From Ophioceras dolichostomum (taxonomy: Eukaryota; Ascomycota; Sordariomycetes; Magnaporthales; Ophioceraceae), in assembly GCA_003049485.1 (NCBI GenBank), contig PYST01000020.1:124001-188000 (forward strand): a DNA stretch of 64,000 nt, read 5' to 3'. The position numbers and the translations under genes were made by a program. The notes under the pieces are model-generated. The model was given only the letters and a program-made list of their open reading frames with translations. It was not told where the DNA came from and did not search any database. Positions 1 through 11,793 of the stretch are shown piece after piece (position 1 is the stretch's first letter; every line of letters starts with the position of its first letter).

Positions 1-1767
1 AAGCTGTTTCTCCTCTTCTTCTTTCGATTCCTTTCAGCTTTCCCTTTTTGCTCCCTAGGCGGTCGGAAAATATTTCCTTTCATCCCTCTCCCCCTTTGCC
101 TAGGTCGACCTTTCGATGGGACAGTGGAGAGCTTGGGTGAGGTGGGACCAAGACGCGCAAGCTTCACCCACATCCCGGGATCCTTGACTCCTTGTTCTAG
201 ACATGACAGCTTCCCCCCTGCTCCCGCCCACAGGACCAGCTCGCACCACTGGGGAACAACAGCTCCTAACTCGCACTATCTCGATGTGCAACTCTTGCAC
301 TGGAGGCCCCCCCCCCCCAACAACTTGAACGCAGGAAGTACTCTCCAATTTTGGATACGAAAATATTCATTCCCACCCGTCCCCCGGCAGGGCGGTAGTT
401 CGTGTATAGCACCATTCCCAGACTAATGACTCGCCAACACCATCTCGGGCCGGTTCCTTGCCACTATTCAAAGACCAGGCCGGACAGTTCAAAGCTTCGC
501 GGTAGCAGGCACCCCCCATCGCCAATGATCTACCGGCTGGGCATCCACACCAAGGCTTACTACGTATTAGCGCTACGCTCCTGGGCGTCCTCTGGCCCCG
601 GATCTACGAGGATCGACGCCCAGGATCCTACTCACACTCTGCATGGATCGAATGGGTCTGCAATTCAGGGCGGTAATCAATTCGATTCCTTGATGATGCC
701 CTCTCTTGCGCGTCCTTTGCCTCCGAGCCTCCTTACCATTCCATGCCCTGCCTCACTCCCTTGTCCTCAACTATCCCGACCTCGCAGGAGGCCGAGGTAC
801 TAACCGAGATTGAAGGCGGCTTGCACCAAAGCCCCTTGGCGCCAACTTCAAATCTGCTCCGCGTTCACTGTTCGTGGTATTCAGGTTGTGAACCAATAGA
901 CTAGATGGGAGAACTGCTGATCGGACTGTTCGCATTAAGTTGGCGAGACTGGACTGGGCCTCACGGAACGGTCCGGCCAATTACACACACAAACATACGC
1001 GGCCGTATTAGTCACCTCTGCTTCTGCCGCTTTCGACCTCGCGAGAGGACCGGCCAGCTCGGTCTCTTCGCAGATAAGGGTAGGGAGCCACTCACTGACA
1101 CTCCCACACTCCAGCCCGCCGGTCATGGCCGCCGAGCTGTAGGCCAGGCCCGGTACAACCCACCGCCCAAAAGTGAGGCTCGTGGCCCAGTTACAAGGTC
1201 CAGTCCGTCCGCCTGTCGACTGTGATCAAATATGTCTCAGAGTCTTATAGGTCTCGGCCAAAGTGACAGAGAAGAGTAGCTGTCGACCACAACAGACCGT
1301 TGTGAGAGGACGAGGGGAGATATCAGGGGAATAGCGAAAGTGAATAATGTTAGCTTGCGCCGAGCTCAAGACTGTGCGCTATTCCCCCAAACCACAGACG
1401 GCAAGGAGCGAATGCCTTTCACTCTGCCGTCGGGAGAGTGTTTGGGCGTTGGCAGCTATCCCAACAAAGTCACGTGACAGAAATCAGGGGTCGCCCCTGA
1501 ACCAGTCACGAACCAAAGACGTGTCGCGAGGCGTTTCGAAACATGCAATTACCACGCACGACGACAGTAGCTAGGTCGGCTTCCAAGAACCCATTGCCGC
1601 AGCTTGAGAAGAGGCTCCCAAGGTGTTTGGCATTAACACAATCATTACTACATAGCTAGTTCCTACTTAGGTCCTTAGTCCTTCCTTAATACTCCCAGCC
1701 AGCCAGTCAATCTCCCGGCCGATCCAGACCATGGATAATTCGACAAATTGGTGATAAATCTCATTCA
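1..1767. other. gene-free left edge
   Basis: I see no credible gene here. Open frames on both strands are short, proline/serine/arginine rich and lack a recognisable domain or signal peptide. A run of about a dozen C residues lies near 307-318. The right end is the likely 3' UTR of the GPI-type gene that ends at 1768. Confidence 0.5.
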
Positions 1768-3768
1768 TCATAACGCGAAGCAAGCCGTAGCCGCCGCTGC
1801 TGATACCATCATCCAAATCGCCCCTCCACTCCACAGCATCGCCGTCGCCGCCGCTGGGGCTCCGCTGGTAGTGACACCACCCGGCGCCCTCGCCGTACTC
1901 GTACCCGCCGCCGGTGGCCGGGAACCACCAGTCGCGCCTGCCGTTGTGGTCGGCAGCGGCGACGGCGCGGTGGGTATGACGATGAGGAAGGGGTTCTCCG
2001 CGGTCGGCGCGACGATTACGAAGCTGCCGATGGTTTCGCCTGGCTGGTTTTGGATCACTGGAAGGGATAGTGGGGATAATTAGTGGCCTGGCGTTAAGAA
2101 ACGGTGGCAATAGCGTAAAAGAAAAGAAAAGGCAGGACTGATAAAAGTGCATGCTAAGTGATGACTCCGACTGTGGAGGCGGTGGTGAAGGTGGAAACGG
2201 GCGAGTGAGAACAGAAAGAGACTGACGTGACTGGGGCTTGCTATCGAAACCGTAGGAAATTTCCGGGCTGGTGGTCGGGCTGGGTATGTTCTGAGGGGTG
2301 GGGACTGGAGGGTTCGCGCCAGGGTCGGTGTCAGGCGGCCGCCTTGTTATCGTTGGGGTCGGAGTTGAGGCGGCAGTATCGCTTGGGGGTGTCGTCGAGG
2401 GGGTCGGGCTTGTCGTCGGGAACGTCGGGAACACGATATCGGTGTCGATCGTCGGGGAGGTGGTCGGAGGCGGTGAAGTTGGTCCTGAGACGACGGCTGT
2501 GTCAGTATGTTTGGTGCGTGTGTTTAGGAGGTCCCGGTGGAAGCGAGTGAAGAGTTGGTTTGTGGGTAGTGTACTGGTGATAGAGCGGCAGGGTGCTCGC
2601 TCACCAGTTCCGTTGCCCGTTGTGCTTTGTTCGGGCGCCGCTGAGGTTTGCGTGGAGCCAGCGTTCACGATCGTTCTCTCTGCACCTTCGCCCTCGCCCC
2701 CCGCAGAGCCGGCAGGATCATCGGCTTTGGATTCGTTTTGGCAATGAGATTTTGTAAGTCAAAGTTCGCTGTAACAGTACGCTAGAAGAACATGGAACGT
2801 ACCCGGCGGCCGGATGGCCTTTGCTCCCTTCCCCTTCTGCGTATCCGGCCCCGACGAATCCCTGATGAACGTCACCGTCTCTGTGACCAACGCTAGGGGA
2901 GGCTTGACGGCCACTGCCGGCTCTCGAGCACCTACACACTCGAACAACCTAGCCGCATCCGGAAACAGTCCACGGTACTGATCATACCATCCCTGATCGG
3001 GTGTGACTGGGGCAAGGTAGAAGCGCAGGCCGCCCGGGTCGTTGGGGAGAGCATGGGCGGTTGGCGCCGGCAGGGCCAGCGAAGGGAGCTTGACGCCTAC
3101 TCCTGCGACGCCTGCAGTGACGCATGTATCGACGAAAGCACCAGGAGTACGCATGGCCCATGATCCGTTGAAGGTGTACGAGTCTGCCCAGTCCACGAAT
3201 GGAGTGGGGTATGCACTGCCGGTTGTAGGTTGGTTTGGGTTGGTGTGAGCTGACATCACAATAGGTCTCCACAAGCGCGAGGCCAAGCTTCTGGCACGAG
3301 TCGGAGTCACTCACACGACAACTGTTGAGGCCTGGCCGCCCCTTTCAACGGTCGTGGTCACGACATGGGTGCCCGCAGCATTGGTTGATGGCGCGGTATA
3401 GCCCGCGGGCAAGTGGTTCGCGTTCGTGTTTGTGACGGTGGTACCCGCCTTTCTGTTGATTGTCACTAGTACTGTGGCCGCCACGAATGTTGGTGCCTCT
3501 ATCCAGGCGTATCCGATCGGAGGCTTTCCAAGGAGTGTGCACTGTGCTGGGCAGCTGTCGTGTGCCGCGGCGCCCTTGGAGGGGTTGAGTGACCGTCGCC
3601 CAGCTCCGAGTAACTCAGCGATCCTGGCCCCTGTGCGGTGAGACGCGGACTGTCAGCAACCCAATCCAAGGGGAAGACATGAGCTGACTGACCGATCTCG
3701 TTACACTCCGAGAGCTGAACCAGCCCGATCAACAGCACACCCAACAACGACGTTGAACAGGGCGCCAT
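1768..3768 (-). CDS. secreted, probably GPI-anchored Ser/Thr/Pro-rich wall protein (six exons)
   Basis: A gene on the minus strand reads through six exons that keep one frame: 3768-3693, 3630-3315, 3215-2803, 2724-2605, 2496-2251 and 2057-1768, giving 486 residues. Introns start GT (GTCAGT, GTGAGT, GTACGT, GTGAGC, GTTTCG) and end AG. The protein begins with a hydrophobic signal peptide (MAPCSTSLLGVLLIGLVQLS). A globular part of about 200 residues holds a few cysteines, followed by a long Thr/Ser/Pro-rich stalk. The C-terminus is a small-residue stretch followed by a hydrophobic tail (ending AAAATACFAL), as expected for GPI attachment and anchoring to the membrane or wall. I do not recognise the globular domain. 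The fifth donor (GTTTCG) is weak, so the stalk boundary could differ. An in-frame Met at 3867 would give a longer N-terminus but would bury the signal peptide. Confidence 0.7.
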
Positions 3769-5625
3769 TGTAGGCAGCTCAATGGCATGAGCTACGCCCG
3801 TGAGAGCTAGTATGTTGAGAGCAGCACAGCTTCGGGCGTAGGGCTGAGCTGGCACTAGTGGAAGCAAGAAGCTGAGAGGGCCTAACGAGCCCCTTTCTTG
3901 GTTGGGGTCGCGATAAATAATACGACTACCACCTCCACATCATTACCATGCAGCAAGCCGTCCGTCCGTATGCACCGGTGTGCGTTGGCAGCCGCCACCA
4001 GACTCGCCGATAATCATCTGCCGGACTGTAGTCTCATCGGCGGGAATATGAACCGAACGCCCCATCAGATAGTCAATATGTCGTTTGGGACCAACGAACG
4101 TCCCCCCTTCAATGACATAGAGGGGACAAAACGGAGGAGGACACACGAGTGACACGACAGGCCAATTGGAAGAGCGAATGGCCGAAGGCAAATACCCAGT
4201 GCGGCGTAGCACAGCATCCAATTCTGTTATTATTCGCAGAGTGGCCGATAGCAGTCCGGCCGGAGTCCCCGTTCTCGAAAGGTTGCACGATAGGGTGACT
4301 ACCCGGTGCAACACGACGAGGCAAGCGAGAAACCAGGCACATACGAGGTGGCAAACAGGATTTTGATCTATCAACCAGAAAAGACGGGGGACGGCGACAA
4401 AGGGGAAAACCATACAGGCCGGGCACGGCGTAATATCGCGTCCAGGCTGAATATAGAATGGGGTGAATCAGGCGGGGTGACGTGCATATCCGTTTATGAT
4501 CTGCCACACCCGTCCAGGGACGGGACGATCACCACCCTAGGCGAGACTGTTCCTGAAAGCGAGGACTGGTCAGTTCAGTAGCTCCAACACCACTATCCTT
4601 TAGATTGACAATGAGCTGGCACATGTCTGTATTGCTGGCACCTACTCAAAAGCTGTGTTGCTCGCGCAGTTGCGATGCGATGAAGAATGAAATCGAACCC
4701 TCCATGGCGAATATAATGGTAGCAGAGCAGACAGGAACACATTCCGGGTCCCTGCACATAGGGCTACGCTAATGCAGTTACGACCCCTCCGTCGTTACAA
4801 GAGTGGAGGAGCATTCTAGGACGCTCATGATAAGTGTAAATAACTCGGAGAGGAATAATACAGAGTCCACCCCGTGGCTCAACTATCCAGGCTTCACTCT
4901 GCGGCCATCAAGGAACGGGCCGAATCCTCCGCTTTGGGACCTACTGCTAGAATTTGCCCGAACCCGCAGTATTTACAAACAAAGCAGCCGGGCGAAAGCT
5001 CCGTGGGCAACCCATCTGGGAATACTACTCCTGGGGAGATACGAGCTAAAGGCCTGGATACCTAGATACCACCTAGGTCGCCACGTAGTAGTTAGCCAAT
5101 GACCCAAGAGGACGGCTATGCACCATCACCCCCGTGCAGAAAGGTGCTTCCCTACCTAGGACACTGGTGGATTTGTAGAGAGTAATTACAAGGGTAGATT
5201 AATTATAATACAAGGATGCCGTAATCCGTCGGCCTCGGCGAACCAACAGAGATCTCCACGTGCCAGTCAGGCGAGGCCTGCCGACCTCGCATATCTCTCA
5301 CCTTATTCTCAGTGCATTGCGTGGAGATATGAGAGCTAGCCGAGTGGAGTTGTGGTCACCAAGCCGGCGTTGGCCCTGTGACGACGATGGGTGGGTGACC
5401 GTCGCGTGTGTACGCACGTACGATTTTGAGCATGAGGATCACATACAAGTCTGTGTGTTTGTACACCTCTGCTCAAGAAAAAGATATTCCTGTACTACAC
5501 ATTACCTAGTTGCGAGTCCAGACTAGATAGGTATCCTAAAAGCATCGATACAATATTCGTCACAATCATCACCATAATTACCACCTATTACCCTTCCTCA
5601 ATCCAACCTCACTACAGTCCAATCA
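3769..5625. other. intergenic stretch between two minus-strand genes
   Basis: It holds the upstream region of the GPI-type gene and the 3' side of the Mug190-like gene. The open frames here are short and unconvincing. Several CCTAGGTA/TACCTAG-type words (for example near 5065-5095 and 5150-5160) resemble the low-complexity words found elsewhere in the window. I see no RNA gene or repeat. Confidence 0.4.
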
Positions 5626-8600
5626 TCAAACCTCAGTCTCAACCCCACCATCCTTCTCCCGGTGTTTGAAAATCCCACTAACATTCCCTTTGAGTCTACT
5701 CAGCTTCCCACCCAGATGATCGACCTCCCTCGCAGCTCTCCACTGCATAACACCCCTGTGCTTCCGATGCAGCTGCTTGTGGTGGTCCTTGTAGTCCCTC
5801 AGCTGCGCCCTCGCCCCCCTCCGCCCGTCGTCCGAATCGTTGTGGCCGGGCGCGATGGCCGAGAGGGCCACGTCGGCGGAGCCGTCGACGGGGGAGCGGA
5901 AGATGTTTTTGATCTTTTTGAAGTCGGGCAGGGAGAGGGACCGGGATGATGCGGACTTGGAGTCAAATTCGTCGGAAGAGGAGCTCGCCGATGTGGAGGA
6001 GTCGTTTGCGTGGGTGCGCAGCTTCTTGCGTGTGCGTCTGTGTGATGTCTTGCGGTCGGGCACGGCGTCTTTTTTGCCTGTGGCGCCGGTGCCGGTGTCA
6101 TTGTAATTACCGTTGCCGACACTTTCTTTGGATTGCTCTCCGCGGGCGCCGATACCTCCTTCGGCATCCGAATCGCTATCAGAGTCCTCCGCCATCCCCT
6201 CGTCATCAGCGTCCGCGTTCTCGTCTTCACCTTTCTCCCCATCCTCATCACTCCGATCGAGCCCCTCATCCGTGATGGTATCCAGGCACTCCATCACGTT
6301 GCGCATATCCATATTGTTAGACTGTGACGCATAGCTCTTGTGGAACCCAGACAGGCCTCTCCAGAACCTGAGCGTCAGCTCCACCTCACCGAGCGGCTCC
6401 TCCCCTTCTTCCACGCCGCCGTAATCGCAGCAAGACCGCGCCCGCTCCAGTCCGTCCTTCCTCCCGTTCCAGACTTTCAGGCGCACCGTCTGCTCCTTCT
6501 CGTCCGCCAGCTCCTGCAGCCAGAGAGCGGCGAAGGCGGTGGTCGTGTCGGGCCCCAGGACGGACTCGCGGAACTCGATAATGAGCGGGGAGGCGTAGCG
6601 TCTTCGCACCGGCAGGAAGGCGTTGTCTTCGAGTTTCTTGCTCTTCGGCTTCCACTCGACGACGCTCCCACTGTTTCCACCCTCGGCCTCACGTGGGTAC
6701 ATCTTGATCTTGCCCATGTTAGTCCGGAGCTTCAGCCGGTTCTTCTGCAGCTTATCGGGCAGAGCGCGGCCTCCGACAGCACCATCAGCAGCAGGGACCA
6801 TCCTGACCGGGCTCCTGAACTCAAGCGTGCCGAGCCCCCAGCCGAGCAGATTGGGCGGCAGCTTCATCTCCACGCTCCGCCACACCAAGCTGATCCTCGC
6901 CCGGCCGTACCCGATGCCTCCTACTAGCGGGAAGTTCTCGTGCACCTGGCTGCGCTCGGAGAAGATCTTCGCCAGCGGCAGGTACACTAGTCCGATCAGC
7001 GGGTCGTCCTCGCGCTCGCGCGAGTCGCGCACGCTGACGACGACCTCGGAGCTGCGCCAGTCCCTGACGAAGCGCTCCGTGCCCGCGTTGAAGAACGGCT
7101 TCGAGTTCTTGGGCTTCGTCCGCGTCTTGTAGATCTTCTTGTGGTTCAGGATGATGGTGCAGTAGCTGTCCGGCATGTCGTCGTCGCGCTCGCTCTCCTC
7201 GGCCCCGTCGGATCCACCACCGTCCCTTTTGTCCTTCTTCTTGTTGAGCTTCTGTACTTCGAGCCCCGTGACGTTGTGGATCTGGATGCTGAGGATGCCC
7301 GAGACGAAGTCCTGCGGCGGCGGCGCCGAGATGATCATGTTGTCTTCGATCTCCTTGTAGTCTTGCGCCTTCTGTTGGAGGACTTCCTCGTCGTCTGACG
7401 GCTTGCCGGATTCTCTCAATTTGTGCTCCGACAGCTTGGACACGTGCTCTTTAAGCCTATCCTTCGTCTTGATGCTGGTGTTGACCGTCTGCTTTTCGAG
7501 CTGCTCCGCCGTGATGCGAGTCTTGGAGAAATAGCCAACGGACCAAGTAAGCGCGCCTGCCATATTCTCTTCGGAGTCCTCGCCGACGAACCGGTCTTCC
7601 CGATCTTGGATTCGGTTGTGCGTTTCCGTGCTTTGCATCAACGTCTTCAAGTCCACCTCTACCCGACCGAGGTCGTCATCAGCCGTCCACCTGTCCGAGT
7701 CCCAGAGCTGTAGACGCAGCTTCTCCTCAGCGTTGACCTCTTCAGGAGTGACCAGGATACAGGTGTACTCGTGCCAATCGGGCTCCTGTTGGTTCTCGAT
7801 GATGCGTGTTGATGCCACCGGCTTGCCGAACTTGCCCCAGGAGACGGTGACGTATCCATCGCTTGTACCCTCGATCGGGCCAATGCCACCGTCGCCCTGC
7901 TTGAAGCCGCGAGCCTTCTTGATAAATATCCAGATCACGCCCCGGCTGATGGTGTCCTTCTTGAAGTCCTCTCCCACCAGCATGTCCTTCAGGTTGAGCG
8001 TCAGGCTCTTCGGTGCCACATATTCGGCCAGCGCTGCGTCGATGGCCGACTGGACGAAGGACGAGATCAGAGGCACGTCCATGAGGTTGAGGCTGTGCTT
8101 CGACAGCGGCACACAGGACAGACTGGCCTTGGGCTGTCCCATGAAAGTCATCGTGCACAGGCTGACGAAGGGCGGGTCGGGCGTCAGCTGCAGCCGAAGC
8201 CTGAGCGTGGCGATGATGCCGCGTAGCTCGACCCAAACTGGGACGGCGATTCCGCTAGGGAGGTAGAACTTGAGGTATAGATGAGCGTTCTTAGCTTTGG
8301 ACTTGATCGACTTGCTAGACGACCGGCTCCTATAGGCCATGGCAAGCTCGAGGTTGACAAAGTCCCCGTCCTCCGCCTCCATCCCGGCACGGATCGCCCG
8401 TTGGTCATCCAACTCTTTCTCCGTCAATCCGCCATTACCACCGGCACTGTCGCCCTCGTTCGATTTCGCGCCGCCCTCTTCCCTGTCCGCGGCATCTAAG
8501 TCCTCTTGCGAGTTCTTCGCTGGCTTCTGCAACTGGCCGTCGGGCGCCACGGACTGACTCGCAGCTCCAGTTGGCAGCCAGCGGATGCCGAGGATTCGAA

Positions 8601-9819
8601 CCGACTCGCTGCCCTGGCCCATGTCATCGACGCTGACCATCTTGATGACCTTAGGCAGTGAAGCCTGCATGATGTCCTCGATCATGTCGACCAGTGACGC
8701 GAACAAATCCGGGTTGATGAGCGGCCAGATCGAGGCGAACAGGCTGTTGAGCCATTGGACCGACTCCGGCAGCTCTGTTTCTGAGTCCACCATCTCAACC
8801 TCCTCCCTCTTCGCTGCATCCCAGGTCTCATCCTCGAATACCTCGGCAACCATCTTGCCGAGCCAGGCAGTGGTGCCAAAGATGGACGCCGTGATGAGCC
8901 CACCGAAAAGCGCGAGCGTGAGGGTGGTCCCGCCTGCCCCCATGCTCTTCCGCAGGGAAGTGATCGGCTGATCATCACCACCTCGTGATGTGAGGAAAAC
9001 GACGAGTAGACAGACGAGGACCGCTGTGGATACGAGTCCGGCCATCAATGCCTTCTGGTGTATGTGGGATAGCTCTTTCCGGAGATCTTCGAAGTCCGGA
9101 GGAGGGAAAAGCTTTTGCATCCCGTTGTGACCTCGCTGCGACAACTCCTTCTCTCGCTCGAGCTCGTCGTCAGTCTTCGTCGCCCCTGAGAGTCCCGTCG
9201 CGGTGTGGTGGATCATTCCGGGCTCGGGTTCGTTGTCTGGGGCAGATTTCAGGTCCTTCTCCGTTTGGTCGTAGATGACGATGGGTAGGTGCGTGACTGG
9301 GTCAGTGACCTCGCGGCCGCCGCCATGGCGCGTGGTTTTCTTCATCGCCTTGCGCTTCTCCTTGGGATCGATGGCGCTGGCAGCCGCCTCGGTGGCTGAC
9401 TGCTTTTGTTTGCTGTCCGAATCCTTGCCCTTCGTCGACTCCTTCTTTGCATCCGCGTGATCTTGGGTGGATACGCCTTCACCCTGATCAGCTGATGGAA
9501 TCTGTTGTTCATCTTCCGACTCTCGTTTTGGTCGACCGGCATGATGGCGACTCGCTGCGGGGTACGGGTCGTGTTGGGACCTCGGGGGATCTTCGTCCTT
9601 GAAGATGGCCTTTACGGAATCGTACGCTCGCTTGGGCTTCGAATCGTCTTCGGGCCCTTGCTGAGCCTCCTCGGTCTCGTCCAACTGCCCCTCAAGCTCT
9701 TTTCGGTGCTCGCGGTAGCTGTGTATAGTCGGGATCGGATGTCGGCCGGAATGCGGCTTCATGTACTGTCTCCGGCCTGCGCCGGCAGCGGCCTCGAAAT
9801 CGTCTCCTTGGGGTGCCAT
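5626..9819 (-). CDS. mug190: Mug190-like SMP/C2-domain membrane-contact protein
   Basis: A single-exon frame of 1397 residues from the ATG at 9819 (MAPQGDDFEAAAG). The frame stays open another 170 codons upstream, but that part has no family character and is probably 5' UTR. The first 250 residues are charged and disordered. Two hydrophobic segments follow (about 256-278 and 299-321), then an SMP-like lipid-binding region (about 350-570, beginning ESVQWLNSLFASIWPLI). At least two C2-like domains come next, the first containing SDGYVTVSWGK and the second DSYCTIILN. The tail is acidic and serine-rich, ending with basic motifs. SMP plus C2 behind membrane segments is the plan of tricalbin/E-Syt-type proteins that tether the ER to the plasma membrane and move lipid. 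The family is usually annotated 'meiotically up-regulated 190' in fungi. Ca-binding Asp residues are not all evident, so calcium dependence is uncertain. Confidence 0.8.
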   Translation of the reverse strand: MAPQGDDFEAAAGAGRRQYMKPHSGRHPIPTIHSYREHRKELEGQLDETEEAQQGPEDDSKPKRAYDSVKAIFKDEDPPRSQHDPYPAASRHHAGRPKRESEDEQQIPSADQGEGVSTQDHADAKKESTKGKDSDSKQKQSATEAAASAIDPKEKRKAMKKTTRHGGGREVTDPVTHLPIVIYDQTEKDLKSAPDNEPEPGMIHHTATGLSGATKTDDELEREKELSQRGHNGMQKLFPPPDFEDLRKELSHIHQKALMAGLVSTAVLVCLLVVFLTSRGGDDQPITSLRKSMGAGGTTLTLALFGGLITASIFGTTAWLGKMVAEVFEDETWDAAKREEVEMVDSETELPESVQWLNSLFASIWPLINPDLFASLVDMIEDIMQASLPKVIKMVSVDDMGQGSESVRILGIRWLPTGAASQSVAPDGQLQKPAKNSQEDLDAADREEGGAKSNEGDSAGGNGGLTEKELDDQRAIRAGMEAEDGDFVNLELAMAYRSRSSSKSIKSKAKNAHLYLKFYLPSGIAVPVWVELRGIIATLRLRLQLTPDPPFVSLCTMTFMGQPKASLSCVPLSKHSLNLMDVPLISSFVQSAIDAALAEYVAPKSLTLNLKDMLVGEDFKKDTISRGVIWIFIKKARGFKQGDGGIGPIEGTSDGYVTVSWGKFGKPVASTRIIENQQEPDWHEYTCILVTPEEVNAEEKLRLQLWDSDRWTADDDLGRVEVDLKTLMQSTETHNRIQDREDRFVGEDSEENMAGALTWSVGYFSKTRITAEQLEKQTVNTSIKTKDRLKEHVSKLSEHKLRESGKPSDDEEVLQQKAQDYKEIEDNMIISAPPPQDFVSGILSIQIHNVTGLEVQKLNKKKDKRDGGGSDGAEESERDDDMPDSYCTIILNHKKIYKTRTKPKNSKPFFNAGTERFVRDWRSSEVVVSVRDSREREDDPLIGLVYLPLAKIFSERSQVHENFPLVGGIGYGRARISLVWRSVEMKLPPNLLGWGLGTLEFRSPVRMVPAADGAVGGRALPDKLQKNRLKLRTNMGKIKMYPREAEGGNSGSVVEWKPKSKKLEDNAFLPVRRRYASPLIIEFRESVLGPDTTTAFAALWLQELADEKEQTVRLKVWNGRKDGLERARSCCDYGGVEEGEEPLGEVELTLRFWRGLSGFHKSYASQSNNMDMRNVMECLDTITDEGLDRSDEDGEKGEDENADADDEGMAEDSDSDSDAEGGIGARGEQSKESVGNGNYNDTGTGATGKKDAVPDRKTSHRRTRKKLRTHANDSSTSASSSSDEFDSKSASSRSLSLPDFKKIKNIFRSPVDGSADVALSAIAPGHNDSDDGRRGARAQLRDYKDHHKQLHRKHRGVMQWRAAREVDHLGGKLSRLKGNVSGIFKHREKDGGVETEV

Positions 9820-10482
9820 TGTGTTCTGAAGGGTGGTCAAAAACACACACGATAGGAGTCTTGAGAGCGTCCGTCGTGGGGAGAAAATCCTTCGATCAAT
9901 GGGCACCAGGGCCACCTCGTGGGTATCTAGAAAAATTACCAGGACATATATGAAAGAGGGAAAGAATAGCAATGGCCGAAGGTTGACCCGGCCATGATTC
10001 AACGCATGAACAACTTTTCTGGACCGCCCAATCACTACCAGGGTGGGAGCTTCGAAATCCAGAATCCAGCTGGATGCCGAGCTGATGAAGGGAACGAGGG
10101 AAGCTGTCGTTGGTTCACGGGCGGACAATGAGGTCATCAGTAGTGCGGAGCTCTCCTGAAACGACCGTGCTCTGGGCGATGACGTTAGGGCGCTCCACAG
10201 GAGCACAGCTACCCCGCCGTGGTTCGGACGAGGCAACGACATTGCTGGAGGACGGCTCAGACGGCAGCGAACCATACATCGACCAGATGCAATCGAGAAG
10301 GAGAAAAGGAACCAAAAACAAAATCTCAATCGGAAATTTGTCCAACGCCTATCGATAGAGACCTTTTTTTTAGGTACATTCGCGGGTCAGGTGCCCCTGT
10401 CCCCTCTTCACCAAGCGTTGATGAAGCTATTCGGAGCTTACTAGGGTCATACGACTGATCCTCTTTCAAGCGAGACATTCTT
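9820..10482. other. 5' leader/promoter of the mug190-like gene and 3' flank of the lectin gene
   Basis: The frame continuing upstream of 9819 is tolerated but not protein-like, so this stretch most likely carries the 5' UTR and promoter of the Mug190-like gene. A T8 run near 10363-10370 is the only simple-sequence feature. I see no separate gene. Confidence 0.4.
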
Positions 10483-11793
10483 TCAAGTGAAGCACCGCTT
10501 CACCCCGCCATCAGTCCCCGTCCCAAACACATCGACCTTGCTCCCATCATACCACACCGTGTTCGGCTTGCTCTCCACGCTGCCGCCCATGTGCTCCCAA
10601 CTCTTCGTCCAGGCGCCATTCTCATACACCTTGCGGTACATGCCGTTGTCCTTATTTGTCACGTACACCTCCATCTTGCCATCGTACGCGACCACGTCCG
10701 GCGGGTACTTGAGGTCGCCGCCCATGTTCTCCCAGCTGCCCCATTTCCCGTCCGTGTACGCCTTGTGCCAGCACGCCGAGTCGGTGCCCTTGACGAAGAC
10801 GTCCATCCGCTTCTCCTCCTCCTTCTTCGCCTCCTCTCCTTCATCCCCTTTCCCCTTCCCCTCCTCCGGCGCCGTCGCGTTGGTCGCCGTCGCATTCGTC
10901 GTAGTCGCGACCGCGGCGGGCGTACCGTCCAGATCGCCGCCTATGCTCTCCCACGGACCCCACCCGGTGCCCTTCCACTGCTTGGTCCACGCCTGGCCGT
11001 CCTGCCCCTTGCACACCACGCACATGTGGTCAACGCCCCAAGTGACCGCCTTGGGAGGCCCGTCGAGGTAACCCCCCAGGCTCTCCCAGCTGCTCCACCC
11101 CTTCCCACCCTCAGTCTTCTTGTGCCAGCACTGCCCGTCCGAGCCCGACGCGACGTACACGTCCTGCCGGTCTTTGCCCCAGGAGCAAGTAGCGGGCTCG
11201 TAGCTCATGTTCCCGCCCATGCTCTCCCACGAGCTCCACGACTTCTTCTCGGCGTCGTACGACTTGGTCCAGCACGCGCCGTCCGTGCCCTTGCCGTACA
11301 CGCTGGCCTTGCCCTTGCTCGGGCTGCAGGTGGCGGGAGCGCTGTCCATCGAGCCGCCGATGTCCTCCCACGTGCCGCCCCACTTCTTGCCGTCGTAGCC
11401 CTTATACTTGCAGGTCTTCTCCTTCTTGCTGACGCAGTACAGCCCCATGTAGCTCCCGCCGTACGCGACGGGGCTTGGGTAGTAGGCCATGCTGCCGCTG
11501 AGGTTCTCCCAGCGTCCTGAGGTGGCGCGGCCTTCGATGGACCGGGAGAACTCGGCGGCCGCGGTAACATTTTCTTCATCTTCTAAGGGCTCGACCGAGC
11601 GTCGCGAATTGAAGTACTCCGCGGAGTGGACGTCGTCGCGGCCCGCGAGGAAGCCGCCGTCGTCTGGCCGTGGAGCGTTCCAGTCGAGATGGCTTGCTCG
11701 GGGCGCGAGGAATGCAGTGGAGGCGTCGTGAGGGGCAGCCACTCCTAGGGCCGCTACATGGCCTAGGACCAGGACTGCCAAACGGAAATGCAT
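10483..11793 (-). CDS. secreted PLL-type (DUF346-like) seven-repeat beta-propeller lectin
   Basis: An intronless 436-residue frame with an N-terminal signal peptide (MHFRLAVLVLGHVAALGVAA) and a pro-like stretch of about 75 residues. Seven repeats follow, marked in order by WENLSGSM, WEDIGGSM, WESMGGNM, WESLGGYL, WESIGGDL, WENMGGDL and WEHMGGSV. Each repeat also carries a V-x-G-x-D-x-x-x-W-x-K/R-type strand. This W-x-x-(I/L/M)-G-G pattern is that of the PLL/DUF346 family, whose bacterial members form seven-bladed propellers binding fucose or O-methylated glycans. The repeat count fits a complete propeller. An Ala/Thr/Lys/Glu-rich insert (about residues 296-330) sits between repeats five and six. 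The start is well placed 132 bp downstream of a TATA box. Extracellular glycan binding is inferred from the family; the ligand is unknown. Confidence 0.82.
   Translation of the reverse strand: MHFRLAVLVLGHVAALGVAAPHDASTAFLAPRASHLDWNAPRPDDGGFLAGRDDVHSAEYFNSRRSVEPLEDEENVTAAAEFSRSIEGRATSGRWENLSGSMAYYPSPVAYGGSYMGLYCVSKKEKTCKYKGYDGKKWGGTWEDIGGSMDSAPATCSPSKGKASVYGKGTDGACWTKSYDAEKKSWSSWESMGGNMSYEPATCSWGKDRQDVYVASGSDGQCWHKKTEGGKGWSSWESLGGYLDGPPKAVTWGVDHMCVVCKGQDGQAWTKQWKGTGWGPWESIGGDLDGTPAAVATTTNATATNATAPEEGKGKGDEGEEAKKEEEKRMDVFVKGTDSACWHKAYTDGKWGSWENMGGDLKYPPDVVAYDGKMEVYVTNKDNGMYRKVYENGAWTKSWEHMGGSVESKPNTVWYDGSKVDVFGTGTDGGVKRCFT

Noticed and set aside
10591..11520. 309-codon open frame on the plus strand over the lectin gene
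   Set aside because: It is the GC-rich antisense of the PLL-like repeats, with repetitive composition and no domain.
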